Source: Colocasia esculenta (lineage: Eukaryota > Streptophyta > Magnoliopsida > Alismatales > Araceae). Taken from it: DNA of 64,000 bases. Every line of letters begins with the position of its first letter. The first letter of the stretch is position 1. Positions 45,016 to 56,737 of the stretch are shown here, one piece after another. The notes under the pieces were generated by a model, which saw only the letters and a program-made list of their open reading frames with translations, had not been told where the DNA came from and searched no databases. Both the position numbers and the translations under genes were made by a program. Location: contig CM024766.1 of NCBI GenBank assembly GCA_014218235.1, positions 54,855,545 through 54,919,544 on the forward strand, read 5' to 3'.

Positions 45016-48000
45016 TCCTTATTTTATCTCCCCGCAAAACCGCACCCTTCCCTTCTTGGTTTTGCGCGGGGTAGGGAGTCGAAGCGCGTGCGGGTAGGGC
45101 GTCGAAGCGCCGGTGCCGACATTGCCCTCCACTGTGCCATCATCGTCGCGAGATTCGGCATCCATTGTCGACTCCTCCTCCGCACACTGGTATCTCTCTG
45201 AACTCCCTCCCTCTCTGCCTCATGTCTCTCTCCCTTTCTCACTTTCTCGTCTCCTCCGCGTGCTGGTACATCTCTCTAAAGCTCCAGTGATCTAGGGGCC
45301 AAAGCATCCTACAGTTCTCAGCTAGGTGAAGAAGGTGGAGGCCTCAGTTGGTGCTGAGCCAGAGCACGCCCACTCCCTTCTGCTGGTAACAACATCACTT
45401 TAAAAATCACTCCTATTTTTTTTTCGACATACCTTGCAAACCCAGGAGATTCAGAGCTCTCAAATCTAGGCACCCCCACTTCTGGTGTGGTTTTTTATTC
45501 TTACAAAATTTACAGCTTGTTCGGGGGTAGTGAGGAAGAGGACTTCGTGGAGAAATGCATCAACAAGATGAATTTCCTCACGTTGGCGGTGAGGAAACAG
45601 ACTGGTGGTGTTGGTGGGTACCTGGTCAGCAGCAAATAGTAGAAGAACTTCTGGCTCTTGGCATGAAAGGTGCGTGGACTAACCAGAGTGTGTGATGTAG
45701 AATTTTAGGGCCTTTTGTTATTGAATGGAATGGAAAATCCAAGACCTTATGTTATTGTTGCCTATGCTATTTCTTATGATTTTGTCTTGATATGCTACAA
45801 AGGAGCCAAAATTGGGGGTTGGGCAGGAGCAAGAGGAAGGTTTGGTAGATGGCATATGGATACCCTTGTGGCCAGGGTGGTGGGGGGGCGGGTGGAATTG
45901 GAGGTGAAGCAGGGTCAACTCTCCCCCCAACCACAGCCTTACAGTGTACCAGTTCATGTCTTCTTTTTTATCCACTGACATGGTAAAGGTGATGTGGTGA
46001 AGGAAATCTTTGGGAAGGAGATGTCTTGGTTTGGCATTTTATCACAGAAGATTTAAAAAGGAACTAGTACTTAGAAAGAATCTGTGACACTGGTAACTCT
46101 AGAAAAGAGAAGTCTTCTTCTTATGTGAACAAGTATTTAAGCACTAGTTTGGTGGGGAAGTGGAGATGGGGCCAACTCGGTGAACAGACAGAGATCCTCA
46201 TATGAAGGATGGCTCTTCTTGTGAAGGCATCCGCTTCCTCTGTCCCCTTCCCAGTTCCTTTGAAGTTTCAAAAAGATTTGAATCATGTGGTGATAGATTT
46301 ATAATAAAATAGATGTATATAGATAAAAATACCATAAGATTGTATTTTTATTTTTGAAAACTAATTTTTTTTGAAACTTTAGTTGCAGCTTTTTGTGGCT
46401 TTGCTGTCAAATCTTAAATAAGAAGAAAAGTCTCCCTATTAATCACAGCATCATCGAGTAGAAGTTAAAAGGTAAGATTTTAATTTTATATTCATTGTAA
46501 AATAGATTTGATTGTTATTTATGTTATTTTTTAATTTTCTAACTGAAGGTTTAAAATTAGTTGTAATGCATAGTATATGGGGGTTGATATGGTCATTGTG
46601 GTGTGATCTGTAAGATCACGACAGTTCTATTCATTGTGCATGCAGTTTTTTTTCCCTTAAGCTTTTTGAAACTTAAGTTCTTCTTCTTATAATTCTTGTT
46701 TCAAGTCTTGAATCATTTAACGTTCTGGGTTAGGAAAATGCTAGCATCATTCTCTTATGTAACAATGGCTGGTCTCTGTTGAAGGGAGTTGCTGGTCTCT
46801 ACTCTATTTCCTGCTGTCCTAATATGCATGTGTTACTTAATCTGTCTCATTCTGTTTACTCAACACCTTTTTGACATTTTCCACAATGTGTTTGATCTGT
46901 TGTAGTACACTGGTTTGGTGTTCATAGCCAGCTGGATGATTTGATTATTATCTCCTTCCACCCAATACGTGTAGTATGTGATTCCATGATTTGCTCTATA
47001 GCCCCTCACAGTTCTACTGGAAGGATCCAAGAGAAGAGAACCTTCTGCTTCCTAAATCTAAACCCCCTTTTTTTGTTTGCTAGTTTATGTGTTCCTAAAT
47101 CTAAACCTCCCCCTTCTTTTGTTTGCTAGTTTATATACTCCTTTACTTTCTTTGTGTAATTATGACTTTCTTTTTCTTAATTTATTTTCTAACTGAAGGT
47201 TTGAAATTAGTTGCAATGCATGGTATACGGGGTTTGATATGGACATTATGGTGTGATCTGTAAGATCATGGCAGTTCTATTCATTGTGCATGTCCACTTC
47301 AACTGCTACTGCTTTAGATATGGACAGTGAGTAGTGGGCGGAGAGGAGAAAGTTTCAGTTTTAGAGTCACCCACTTGAAAGAGAGAGCATCTCTGTAGAT
47401 TGGGTTGTGACAAAGGGTAAGAAAAATAAGAGCACTACCCCAGCAAATGGGCAATATATGATTGGTGTTAATGGTCTGGCAATATTCTTGGAACCAAGCT
47501 TTGAACTGTAAGAGATGGATCCATGACTTGGCTGTTTTAGTAGGATTGCATTGGCTATGATTTCAAGGTTGGACAACATGTATAACACATTACTGCAAGT
47601 TGAGTTGGAATACCACTTGCTCACCCTGGAACTAGGTGAAATAGAGAAGGAAAGAGATAGGAAGAACAAAAGCTATGGCAGGATATGTCAGATTATATTC
47701 CACGTGCATAGATAGATGCATGAAGGAAAGGAGGGTTCCTTTCTTTCAATGAGAATTAATGTTAGTTATTTGTGTGAGTTTCACTTAGTAAGAGTATACA
47801 TAATTTTTAAATAATTTTATTTTTTTTATAAAATTATTTGTCACACTTAACTCATTATTTATTAGCTTAATGTTAAAGATGATAAATAATTAATTAAAAT
47901 AGATAAATAATTTTTTTTATTAAGAATGTTACTCTGCATAAAAAAGAGGGAGAATCACACATAGCCTAATAACGTTCAGAACTAGTAATTGACATGTTCT

Positions 48001-48410
48001 AATGAGAAGTAAATATTTCTCTATTAAAAGGTAATCTATTTCCTGCTATCCTAATATGCATGTGTTACTTAATCTGCCTCATTCTGTTTACTCAACACAT
48101 TTTTGACATTTTCCACAATGTGTTTGATCTGTTGTAGTACGTTGGTTTGGTGTTCATAGCCAGCTGGATGATTTGATTATTCTATGATTTGCTCTGCAAC
48201 CCCTCACAATTCTACTAAAAGGATCCAAGAGAAGAGAACCTTCTGCTTCCTAAATCTAAACCCCCTTCTTTTGTTTGCTAGTTTATGTGTTCCTAAATCT
48301 AAACCCCCCCCCCCCCCTTCTTTTGTTTGCTAGTTTATATACTCCTTTACTTTCTTTGTCTAATTATGGCTTTTTTTTCTTAATTTATTTTGTAGGGGCA
48401 TATTGATAGG
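45016..48410 (+). other. CACTA 5' region without recognisable gene
   Basis: GC-rich stretch at 45040-45290, then a possible captured exon at 45515-45650 that reads FGGSEEEDFVEKCINKMNF and LTLAVRKQTGGVGGYLVSS; I do not recognise it. A second uncharacterised coding-like stretch lies at 47400-47690. A poly(C) of 14 lies at 48304-48317. A splice acceptor (ttattttgtag) precedes the TnpD ATG at 48411, so the region probably includes an untranslated first exon and intron of TnpD. Confidence 0.45.
46803..48393. repeat. Internal duplication in the CACTA element
   Basis: The segment 46803-47190 (tctatttcctgctgtcc ...) is repeated at 48035-48393 with few changes; the second copy ends in the splice acceptor before TnpD. 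A second pair, 46539-46646 and 47189-47292 (aactgaaggttt ... cattgtgcatg), interleaves with it. The duplications suggest gap repair or template switching inside the element. Confidence 0.8.
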
Positions 48411-50334
48411 ATGCCTATAGATAAGACTTGGATGTCTCTTTTGAGAAACACATGTGAATTTGAGAAAGGACTAGATGAATTTTTAGATTTTGCTTTTGCG
48501 AGATCAGCGATGCGCAATAAGATTCTTTGTCCTTGTTTGCGATGTCTAAATTCTGTAAGACATGTGAGAAATGATGTAAAACTCCATGTCTTTAAATATG
48601 GAATTGATCAGAGATACACAAAATGGGACTTTCATGGCGAAAGTTCTGATTCGTCAGAGGGGGACACATCTGATGATGAAGAGATAAATCAGGGGAGGAA
48701 TGACGAGGCAACTTTAGCGATGTTACAGGACATGATAACTGCAGAGGGTCTGTTGAATGAGCATGTTCCAGGCGAGACTTCAGCTAATGTTCCTCCTATG
48801 TCCGAAGAGCCTAACTTGGGAGCCCAATTTTTTTTTAAATTGGTTGAAGATGCTAAAGTAAAGTTATATCAAGAATGTAAAAGGTTTTCGAGATTGTCAT
48901 GTATAGTGGACTTGTTTCATTTAAAGTGCACATATGGTTGGAGTAACACTTCATTTGACGCATTGCTCAAATTGCTTAAGAAACTTCTCCCTAAAGGTAA
49001 TACTTTGCCAGATTCCATGTATGAGATCAAGAAAAGTATCAGAGATTTGGGTCTTAGATACCATAAAATTGATGCATGTCCCAATGATTGCATATTGTAT
49101 CGTGCTTCCTATGTAGATCTTGATCATTGTCCGATATGTGGCACTTCTAGATGGATGTCAAATAGAGGTGATGAAATTGATGTTCAACAAGAAGGGAAGT
49201 TAAAAATATCACATAAAATATTTCGACACTTTCCATTAGTCCCACGGCTACAGAGGATGTTTATGACAGCTCAATTAGCAAAAGACATGTGGTGGCATAA
49301 GGAAAAACGGGTGAGTGATGGTTTTTTACGGCATCCTGCTGATTCTCCTGCATGGAAAACATTAGACATGCATCATCCATCATTTGCTCGTGATTTTCGA
49401 AATGTTAGACTTGGATTGGCAAGTGATGGGTTCAATCCATTCAGTACATTGAGTTCTGTATATAGTACATGGCCACTCGTGATTCTTGTGTATAATCTTC
49501 CACCTTGGTTGTGTATGAAACAACCATTCTTCATTATGTCATTATTAATATCTGGACCTAAATCTCCTGGAAATGACATTGATGTGTATTTGCAGCCATT
49601 GATAGAGGAGTTGAAGGAATTATGGGATGTCGGGTTTGAAACATACGATGCTTACAAGAAACAAAATTTTAACATGCGTGTAGCATTACTATGGACGATC
49701 AATGACTTTCCAGCATATGCAAATCTATCAGGTTGGAGCACAAAAGGAGAATTGGCTTGTCCAGAATGTCATAAACATACTTGTGCAACGAGATTGAAGT
49801 ATGGAAAGAAATTTTGCTATCTTGGCCATCGTCGTTGGTTGGATATCGACCATGCATGGAGAAAAAAAAAAAGCTTTTGACAGTAAAAGAGAGTAAAGAT
49901 TAGCACCCAAGCCAATGACTGGAGATGAAATCTTAACTGAATATGCACATTTCTCACAAGTGATATTTGGAAAGCTAATTAAGAAGAGGAAGCGAGATGA
50001 AGTATCATACAATTGGATGAAACATAGCATCTTCTTTGAATTGCCTTATTGGAGTAAATTGTTAATAAGACATAACCTTTATGTTATGCATATAGAGAAA
50101 AATGTTTGTGATAATATTATTGGCACCTTGATGAATAGTGAGGGCAAAACGAAAGACAATATCAAAACTCGTTTTGATTGGCACCTTGATGAACAGTTGG
50201 ATGACAAACTATTGAGTAAAGTACAAGAGGAAAGAGAAGACATTTATGAAGATGATGATGTGTTTAGTGAAGATGAATTAGATTTTGATAGTGATAATGA
50301 TGAAATGGATGAGGAAATTGTAGATGACGATTGA
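48411..50334 (+). pseudogene. CACTA TnpD-type transposase (Tnp2), broken and truncated
   Basis: The open frame from ATG 48411 gives 489 residues. Residues 4-75 are the transposase-associated domain (WMSLLRNTCEFEKGLDEFL, CPCLRCLNSV). From about residue 175 the Tnp2 domain follows: LKCTYGWSNTSFDALLKLL, DCILYRASYVDLDHCPICG, FPLVPRLQRMFMTAQLA, LASDGFNPFSTLSS (first catalytic Asp region), PGNDIDVYLQPLIEELKELW and CPECHKHT. The frame breaks at an 11-A run (49862-49872) and a TAA follows near 49892. Beyond, APKPMTGDEILTEYAHFSQV and HNLYVMHIEKNVCDN continue the domain. After DGKTKDN-like SEGKTKDNIKTR the protein leaves the family and ends in an acidic tail at 50334, so the C-terminal half is lost. 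Confidence 0.88.
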
Positions 50335-50569
50335 TTACCTGTAGAAAATTTGAGTCAAGTTTCTATCGAACCATTTTTTAGTGACTGATAGATCTTATTT
50401 TGTGTTTTGTTTGACTCTGCTTCATTGACTATGAAGGGCATTATTCTCTCTTTTGTAAGGACTTCTTTCTTTTTCAGTTATGATTCTATCCTTGACTTAT
50501 ATGAATACCAAGAAGGAAAAAGTTGTACCTCTGCACTCAATTCCTCATCTGTTATAAATGCATGAATGA

Positions 50570-50903
50570 GATCATGGTGAGTGGGCATTGTATGCAAAGT
50601 CATTTCTTGATAGGACACGACTTGCTCTGGTGAGCAAGGCAGAGCACTACCAGTATGCTCTCCAGCCTTCTGCAGAGTATCTTGGTTCCCTACTTGGAGT
50701 CGACCAATGGGCTGTACGTACTACTAACTATAGTCTCAGAAATGCACTTAAAAAAAAAATCAAATATTGCATTCAGAAGCACTTGAAAATTTATAGGTGA
50801 GCATATTCACTGAAGAAATCATACGTTCTGGATCTGCTGCTTCACTGTCGGCACTTCTGAATCGACTTGACCCTATTCTCCAAAAAGTGGCTCATCTGGG
50901 AAG
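50570..50903 (+). pseudogene. GWD1: Captured fragment of alpha-glucan water dikinase (GWD1/R1), two exons and one intron
   Basis: Exon a ends at 50713 and reads EWALYAKSFLDRTRLALVSK, then QPSAEYLGSLLGVDQWA. A GT-AG intron lies at 50714-50796. Exon b, 50797-50903, reads VSIFTEEIIRSGSAASLSAL, then NRLDPILQKVAHLG and ends at a GT. These are characteristic of the chloroplast starch-phosphorylating enzyme glucan water dikinase, in the part upstream of its phosphohistidine domain (recognised by sequence pattern, not by a search). The host intron is kept, so capture was at DNA level. The reading frames are open but there is no start, no promoter of its own and no remaining enzyme. Confidence 0.85.
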
Positions 50904-52152
50904 GTCTGTAGCAAAGCAACAAACTAAACTAGACCCTCTGGAGAAGGAAAATTAGATGTTCTTGATAAATTAACCAGGGCTTAATTGTTGTCTGTTCTGA
51001 GTAAAATGTCTTTCTGAGTAAAATGCCTTCATGGTGGCCCCAGATTTAGGAGTGGGTCATCTGCCCTTTCCAGTCCAATGCCAAGGAAATTAGTGGAACA
51101 AGGCTCCAGTTTTTGGCCTCTACAACATATTCAAATCCCTGGAAAGTACTTTTTGGCCTCTACAACATACTCAAATCCAGTACACCGTCCCAGCTTTTTC
51201 TCTAATTTATGTGCTGCAAGGTGCATGGTGGAACAGATGGACCAGGGGAATCAGGAGTGAATGAGAAGAATTCAAAGATCAGGTGCTTCATCAGGGCACC
51301 TTCATGATTGCATGCCAGGAAGCTAGATTAAGGGAGCAATTAAAGTAGAATTTACCTGTTAAGCACCCCTTCTAAATTAAAGTATATATCCTTGAGTTAA
51401 AAATTCTTCAAAAACTTAGTATAGAATACATACTTTCAAAAGCCATCATCTGATCATAAACTACATCCGATCAACAGCTAACTAGAGAGAGAGAGAGAGA
51501 GAGATGCAGCTGCAGAAGCTGAATGAGTAAGAAATTAATACAAGCACAGATATCTTGCAGTGAGACCAGATTTCCAACTCGGGTCTCCAAGACACACTCA
51601 CCAGCTGCTCTGCTAGCAATCCCATCTCAAATCCCATCTCATTGATCTGCAAGGAATAAATCCCATCTCATTGATTGGCAAGAAAGCACCATAGCAAATC
51701 CCATCTCATTGATCTGCAAGGAATAAATCTGCTTTAATATGAGTCATTTTAAGTAATTTTATACTTAATAATTCACAAGTTCACATGTGCTGACACACAA
51801 CATTTGGCCTTATATGAGTGATATGATATCATATTAAGTGCTTGAACTTCACCTTTTCCACACCACTGCTGTTTCCACAGTTGTTGCTTTTGAGACTGCC
51901 ATAATTTCTTGCTCTCAATTTCTGCTTGTATGACATTGCGGCTGAACTTGTACATATTTCAGTCTTAATTTGAAGAATGTGTTTCCCTGTTTGTATGACA
52001 CTGTGGCTTGTACATATTTTAGGTACTTAACTTGATAGATTATCATATTTGAGGTATTTATCTTGACAGATTATTAAATAGTTTTTATGTTATTTTTTGG
52101 TTAATTAATGCAATTAATGATGTTGCTTTCTGCTCTTTTTTTTACTTAGAAC
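50904..52152 (+). other. CACTA spacer between captured fragment and TnpA gene
   Basis: No protein recognised. It contains a short duplication around ttttggcctctacaacata (51110-51175), a (GA)n microsatellite at 51485-51504, and three copies of atcccatctcattgat (51604-51715). Probably 5' untranslated and promoter region of the TnpA-like gene at its right end. Confidence 0.5.
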
Positions 52153-53723
52153 ATGGCAAGTTCGCAAGGAACCAACCACCAAGTTAGTCAGATACCATCA
52201 TCTCAAGGTGATTTTTTTTATAAACTTTGCATGATATTATAGCATACATATAACTAATAGTACTTAAACATCTTCATTTTGAGCAGGCTCCACCAATGCA
52301 TCTAATGTTCCTACAAGTAGCAAGATTCGAAAAAGTCGAGGGAAGTTTAAAGGACTTGAAACATTCAAGAAAATTATAGCATATAACAATGCAAAATTGC
52401 CTGTTCAAATTGACATGGAATTCAGGAGACCATTTGGTGAAAATGCAGATGGTTTAGTTGGTGAGATAGCTCGACTGGTAACACTGTGTGCTTCTTTTGA
52501 TGTGTCTTATTGGCGCGATGTTCCTGAAGATAGAAAGGACAAGATTTATGAAAAACTTTTGGTAAATATTTATTCATGCACGAGTGAGTTTGATATTTTG
52601 TTAGAATTATATTCACATTTGATAATCTATATATCTAAATGTGTGCAGGACAAATTTGAGCTTAAAGTTGGAGATGAAGTTTGCAATGATATCCACATTC
52701 GGAAAATTATTTATGAGATAGCTGGTCGGAGATATCGAGATGTTCGATGCACATTATATCATCATTATCAATCTTATGCAACTGATGAGGCATGTCTCCA
52801 GAACCCTCCAGAGGATATAAATGCTAATGAATGGGCATGGTTGGTAAATTATTTTGGATCGTCAAAATTAAAGGTATTAAAAATCATTGTTATTTAGTTT
52901 TTATAGAAATACATATTTGTTCAATTATATAATATCTCTTCATTTATAATATAGGCAATGAGTGAAAGAAACAAAGTTAATCGTTCTAAGCAGGTGATTA
53001 GTCATGTCACAGGACGAAGATCATTCAAGCAAGTTAGTTGGACAAAGGTACATCAATTTTTAAGTTTTTACTAACTTTAATTATATATGCTTTTTTTAAA
53101 TGTGACAACTATTATTGTTTTAACAGCAGAATGAAGAGGGAGAAGAGCCTGCAGCACATGAACTTTGGAGATTAACACATCAAAAAAAAGATGGCTCTTG
53201 GGGAAGTGAACAATCAAGAGAAGTTTATGTATATTTGTATTTGTTATAGTCATTATTTATTATCTGATGATATGATTTTGTTGAATTATTCACATTAACT
53301 CTTCTCTAATTCTCTCTTTTTCTAACTCATAAAATACAGGAAACTGTCAAAGATAAATTAGAAGAGCTTGCATCACAATCATGTGACTCTCCAGTAGCAT
53401 CAACTCCAGAGGAGGTACTTAGCTCCGTGGTTGGACAGAGATCTGGCCATATTAGATGACGAGGTTGCGGTCCAAGGCCAACTTCAAAATCAGTTGCTAC
53501 AGCGGCTACCATTGCTGGACTTCAATCCCAAGTGAAGGACAAAGAGGAGAGAATGATACAAATGGAGGAGATAATTTCCAAACAAAGAGAAGATCTTGAT
53601 AAGATTCCAGAAAAACATGATAGACAAAATGAAGAAATGTCATCACAATTGAACGAGATGGTTAACAAAAAGTTCATGGATATGATGTCTCAATTTCATA
53701 GGGATTTGGGATCTGGACATTGA
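52153..53723 (+). pseudogene. CACTA TnpA-like gene (Transposase_24 type), six exons, one nonsense codon
   Basis: Exons 52153-52207, 52287-52561, 52649-52873, 52955-53047, 53127-53228 and 53340-53723. All five introns are GT-AG and join in phase. The product has a basic lead-in (KIRKSRGKFKGLETFKKI), a core with GENADGLVGEIARLVTLC, DVSYWRDVPEDRKDKIYEKL and NEWAWLVNYFGSSK, then RNKVNRSKQVISHVTGRRSF and ELWRLTHQKKDGSW. It ends in GCGPRPTSK and a Glu/Lys-rich coiled coil. This matches the plant En/Spm TnpA-like family (Transposase_24), which binds the subterminal repeats and assists excision. A single TGA at 53457-53459 stands where CGA is likely, in the HIR-RGCGPRP segment. Otherwise the gene is intact. 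Confidence 0.85.
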
Positions 53724-53934
53724 TCTTGATGTAATTTTAGATGACTAAACTTATTATGTAATTTTAAGATGTTAAATGTTGAATTTCATTCACTTTTATG
53801 CAAATGTGATTTTTTATTATTGTTGTGATGTGATTGTTGATTGTGTAAAAATAGTATAGATTGAAATTTATTATAATTGTATTTTGTACAGGTTTACATT
53901 AAGAATTTATCGGATGGTATAAAATTTGTACGCA

Positions 53935-54290
53935 TTACTTATAGCGACAATAGTCGCTATAAATGACTATTTACAGCGACAAACTCACATGCCCAGGCCT
54001 TTTTGTAATGTTACCACAAAAAGCATTATATAGCGACAAATATCGCCGTCAAACACATTTTATAGCAACTATAATGTCGCCGTAAAAATAGTTATGCGGC
54101 GACAATGTCTATCGCTAGAAAATAGTTGATACGGAGATACCAGTATGTCGCCGTATAAACTCAAAGATGACAAAGTTTTTTGCAGCGACCTACGGCGACT
54201 AAAATGTCGCCGTAAATAATCTTTAATGGCGACATTTGTCTTTTTTACGATGACTTTTAATCGCTGTAAATAGAACAACTTCATGTAGTG
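53935..54290. repeat. CACTA right terminus and subterminal repeats
   Basis: About fifteen copies of tttacggcgac / gtcgccgtaaa and decayed forms (tagcgacaat, atcgctagaa), in both orientations, followed by the terminal sequence ending TGTAGTG at 54290. Confidence 0.9.
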
Positions 54291-54293
54291 TTG

Positions 54294-55604
54294 GTTGGTC
54301 TCTCCCAATTGAGTACAACTTCAACTTTGGAGGGATCAATGGAGATATCGTCCTTTGAGATGACATGGCCTAAGAAGGACACTTCTTCGAGCCAGAATTC
54401 ACACTTGCTAAGCTTTGCGTACAGTCTGTTGTCTCGCAAGACTTGCAATGCAATCTTCAGGTGTTCTTCATGTTCTTCTTTGGTCTTTGAATAAATGATG
54501 ATATCGTCGATGAAGACGACCACGAACTTGTCAAGGTATGGCCGATATATGTTGTTCATGAGTTGCATAAAGGCTGCAGGAGCATTGGTTAGACCAAAAG
54601 GCACAACGACGAATTCATAATGTCCATACCTGCTCCTGAAAGCCGTTTTGAAGATATCGTCATCCTTGATCCTCATTTGGTGATAACTAGATCAAAGATC
54701 GATCTTGGAGAAATATTGAGCTCCGGATATTTGGTCGAAAAGTTCATCGACCCTAGGCAATGGGTATTTGTTCTTGATGGTGAGCTGATTGAGTTGACGA
54801 TAGTCGTTGCACAACCTCATCGATCCATCTTTCTTCTTGACGAATAGCACAGGTGCTCCCCATGGGGAAGTACTCGGTCTAATGAACCCTTTCTCTAATA
54901 GCTCCATCAGTTGCGTCTTCAACTCCTTTAGCTTGGCAGGTGACATCCGGTACGGTTGACGCGATACCGGGGCAGCTCCAGGGATCAACTCTATGGCGAA
55001 GTTGACATCACGTTCCGGGAGAATCCTTGGCAGATCTTCAGGAAACACATCGGAGTAATCCTGGACTATGTGGATGCCTTCTATCTTAGAACCCTTATTT
55101 TCAACAACTACGGCTGCTAGGAAAGCAATGCATCCTTTCCTTATCATATTGTGGGCTTTTATGGCAGAGGTTAGAGACATCCGTCTCTTATGTCTAATCC
55201 CAGAGATTGCCAATTTAGGAAAGTCACTAAAGGTAACCTTCTCTTTCTTACAATCGACACTTGCCCCATAAGTGGACAACCAGTCGGCTCCCAAAATTAC
55301 ATCATAGCCTTCCATGGGCATACACACCAGGTCGGCTTTTAAGTTATGGTCTCCGATCATTACATCGGCAGATAGAAAATATTTATTCAATTTCTCCTTC
55401 TCCCCTAGTGGCGCTGTGACAGAGAACTCACAACCCATAGATATAGGTTTTGCAGTTAGGGTATCTGCAAAGTGTTGAGATATAAATGAATGAGTTGCTC
55501 TAGTATCAAATAAGACAAATGCTAGTAAGGAGAAAACTTGTAGGGTACCTTCTACCACGCCACCGTCCGTAGCGCGTTCCTCATCATGCAGGGCTTGCAG
55601 TCGA
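54294..55604 (-). pseudogene. Gypsy C protease and reverse transcriptase
   Basis: The frame 55558-54692 begins with the protease: FVLFDTRATHSFISQHF, where DTR replaces the usual DTG of the active site, then YDVILGADWLSTYGASVDC. RT follows in the same frame: VQDYSDVFPEDLP, PVSRQPYRMSPAKLKELK, KGFIRPSTSPWGAPVLFVKK and NDYRQLNQLTIKNKYPLPRV, up to KIDL. A TGA replaces the next Arg codon. The frame then continues (54676-54294) with TAFRSRYGHYEFVVVPFGLT, VVFIDDIIIYSKTKEEH (catalytic IDD) and FLGHVISKDDISIDPSKVEV. Only one stop breaks about 1.2 kb, and it is of the CGA-to-TGA kind. The domain runs on across the CACTA element at 44748. Confidence 0.9.
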
Positions 55605-56532
55605 CCCTATTTCTTAGGCGCATTAGGGCGCCTCTCATGTTCTTTCACCAGCGGGCACTCGGGGATGCGGTGCTCGCGACTTCCGCAGTACAGACATGCG
55701 CCGACTTTCCTCCAGCATTCTTCAGCAGTGTGACCTGGCTTGTCACAGTGCTTGCTGTTGCTCTTGGCTGGAGTGTTGGGTACGAAGATCTTTGGTTTCC
55801 TTTCTTGGCTGGATCCCTCCGTGATGTTGAAGGGACACTTCTTACCATTGGTAGGCTTAGCAGATGACTGACCCGAGTCATTTCCTTTTTCACAAACTTC
55901 CCTTTGATACGATCGGTGAAGTCCACAGCATCTTCCAGCAGCTGAGCCTACTTCACCATCTCAGCATAGGTCTGGATGTCGAGAGGTGCCAGTTGGGTAA
56001 TATATTGAGGTTTGAGGCCATTGAAGAAGTGCTTAGCCTTCATTCTCTCCGTGTTCACTAGGTGTTCAGCATATCGTGCCAGTCTTGAAAACTGGGCTTC
56101 ATACTCGGCCACAGTCAAGCTCCGCTATTTCAGAGCAGCGAATTCTGCAGCCTTCTTTTCTTGGACACGCTCTGAGAGGTATTTGGAATTAAAAGCTTCC
56201 TTGAACTCGGTCGAGGTAAACTGACCATTAGCTCTAGTCACTTCAACAAACTCCCACCAAGCGCGGGCGTCCTTTTCAAGTTGGAATGTGGCTAGTAGCA
56301 GCTTATCCCCACATTGCATGATGCGGAAAATTCTTTCCGTCTCTTTGAGCCAGTGCTCAGCTTCATCCGAATCTATGGATCCCATGAACCTAGGTGGGTT
56401 CAGACTCCGAAAGTTACGATGCAGGTCGCCTGCACCACGATTGACACCTCCTTGGGTAGCTTGCACAATAGCGTGTGTCAATTCTTGGATGGTCTGTTGC
56501 ATGCCCCTCATTTGAGCACGTTCAGCAGTCAT
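55605..56532 (-). pseudogene. Gypsy C gag, without introns
   Basis: Starts at ATG 56532 (MTAERAQMRGMQQTIQEL). It shows HWLKETERIFRIMQC, LLATFQLEKDARAWWEFVEV, FTSTEFKEAFNSKYLSERVQ, then after a TAG near 56127 the segment EYEAQFSRLARYAEH, and near 55930 a second stop. Two Cys/His segments follow: HCDKPGHTAEECWRKVG and CLYCGSREHRIPEC (about 55750-55660). It is colinear with gag of B and F but shows no intron at either of their intron sites. Confidence 0.85.
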
Positions 56533-56718
56533 CTTTGTTGCCTAGTTCCTACAAAAATAATACTTATTGTCATGATATTGTTGTGAAATTTAATTCGTGC
56601 GTGTGTGAGTTCATTTTAGCTAGTTACCCTTGGCTCTAACCACAACTCACATAGGTAGGATAATTGACTCTAGTCAAGGCAGGTTAACCTAGATCATCCT
56701 ATACTTAAGAATAACCTA

Positions 56719-56731
56719 GGCTCTGATACCA
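56719..56731 (-). other. Primer-binding site of Gypsy C
   Basis: TGGTATCAGAGCC on the minus strand, six bases from the LTR edge at 56738. Between it and the gag ATG is about 185 bases of leader. Confidence 0.9.
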
Positions 56732-56737
56732 CAAAAT

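Larger units (their letters stand above)
44752..54290 (+). mobile_element. CACTA (En/Spm) DNA transposon, defective, with captured gene fragment
   Basis: Starts CACTAGCAGAGAAATG and ends in the reverse complement of CACTACATGAAG, flanked by a perfect 3-bp target duplication ttg (44749-44751, 54291-54293). Removing it with one ttg gives an uninterrupted C reading frame. Both ends carry subterminal repeats around gtcgccgtaaa, the binding sites of TnpA in this superfamily. It contains a truncated TnpD gene, a captured glucan water dikinase fragment and a TnpA-like gene with five introns. Length about 9.5 kb. TnpD is broken, so it would need help to move. Confidence 0.95.

Noticed and set aside
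45016..45300. Host promoter or CpG-island gene start in the CACTA element
   Set aside because: GC-rich but without an open frame continuing into a known protein. It lies between the CACTA terminus and transposon genes.
50570..50903. Functional glucan water dikinase gene
   Set aside because: Only about 330 bases with two partial exons inside a transposon, and no start or catalytic domain.
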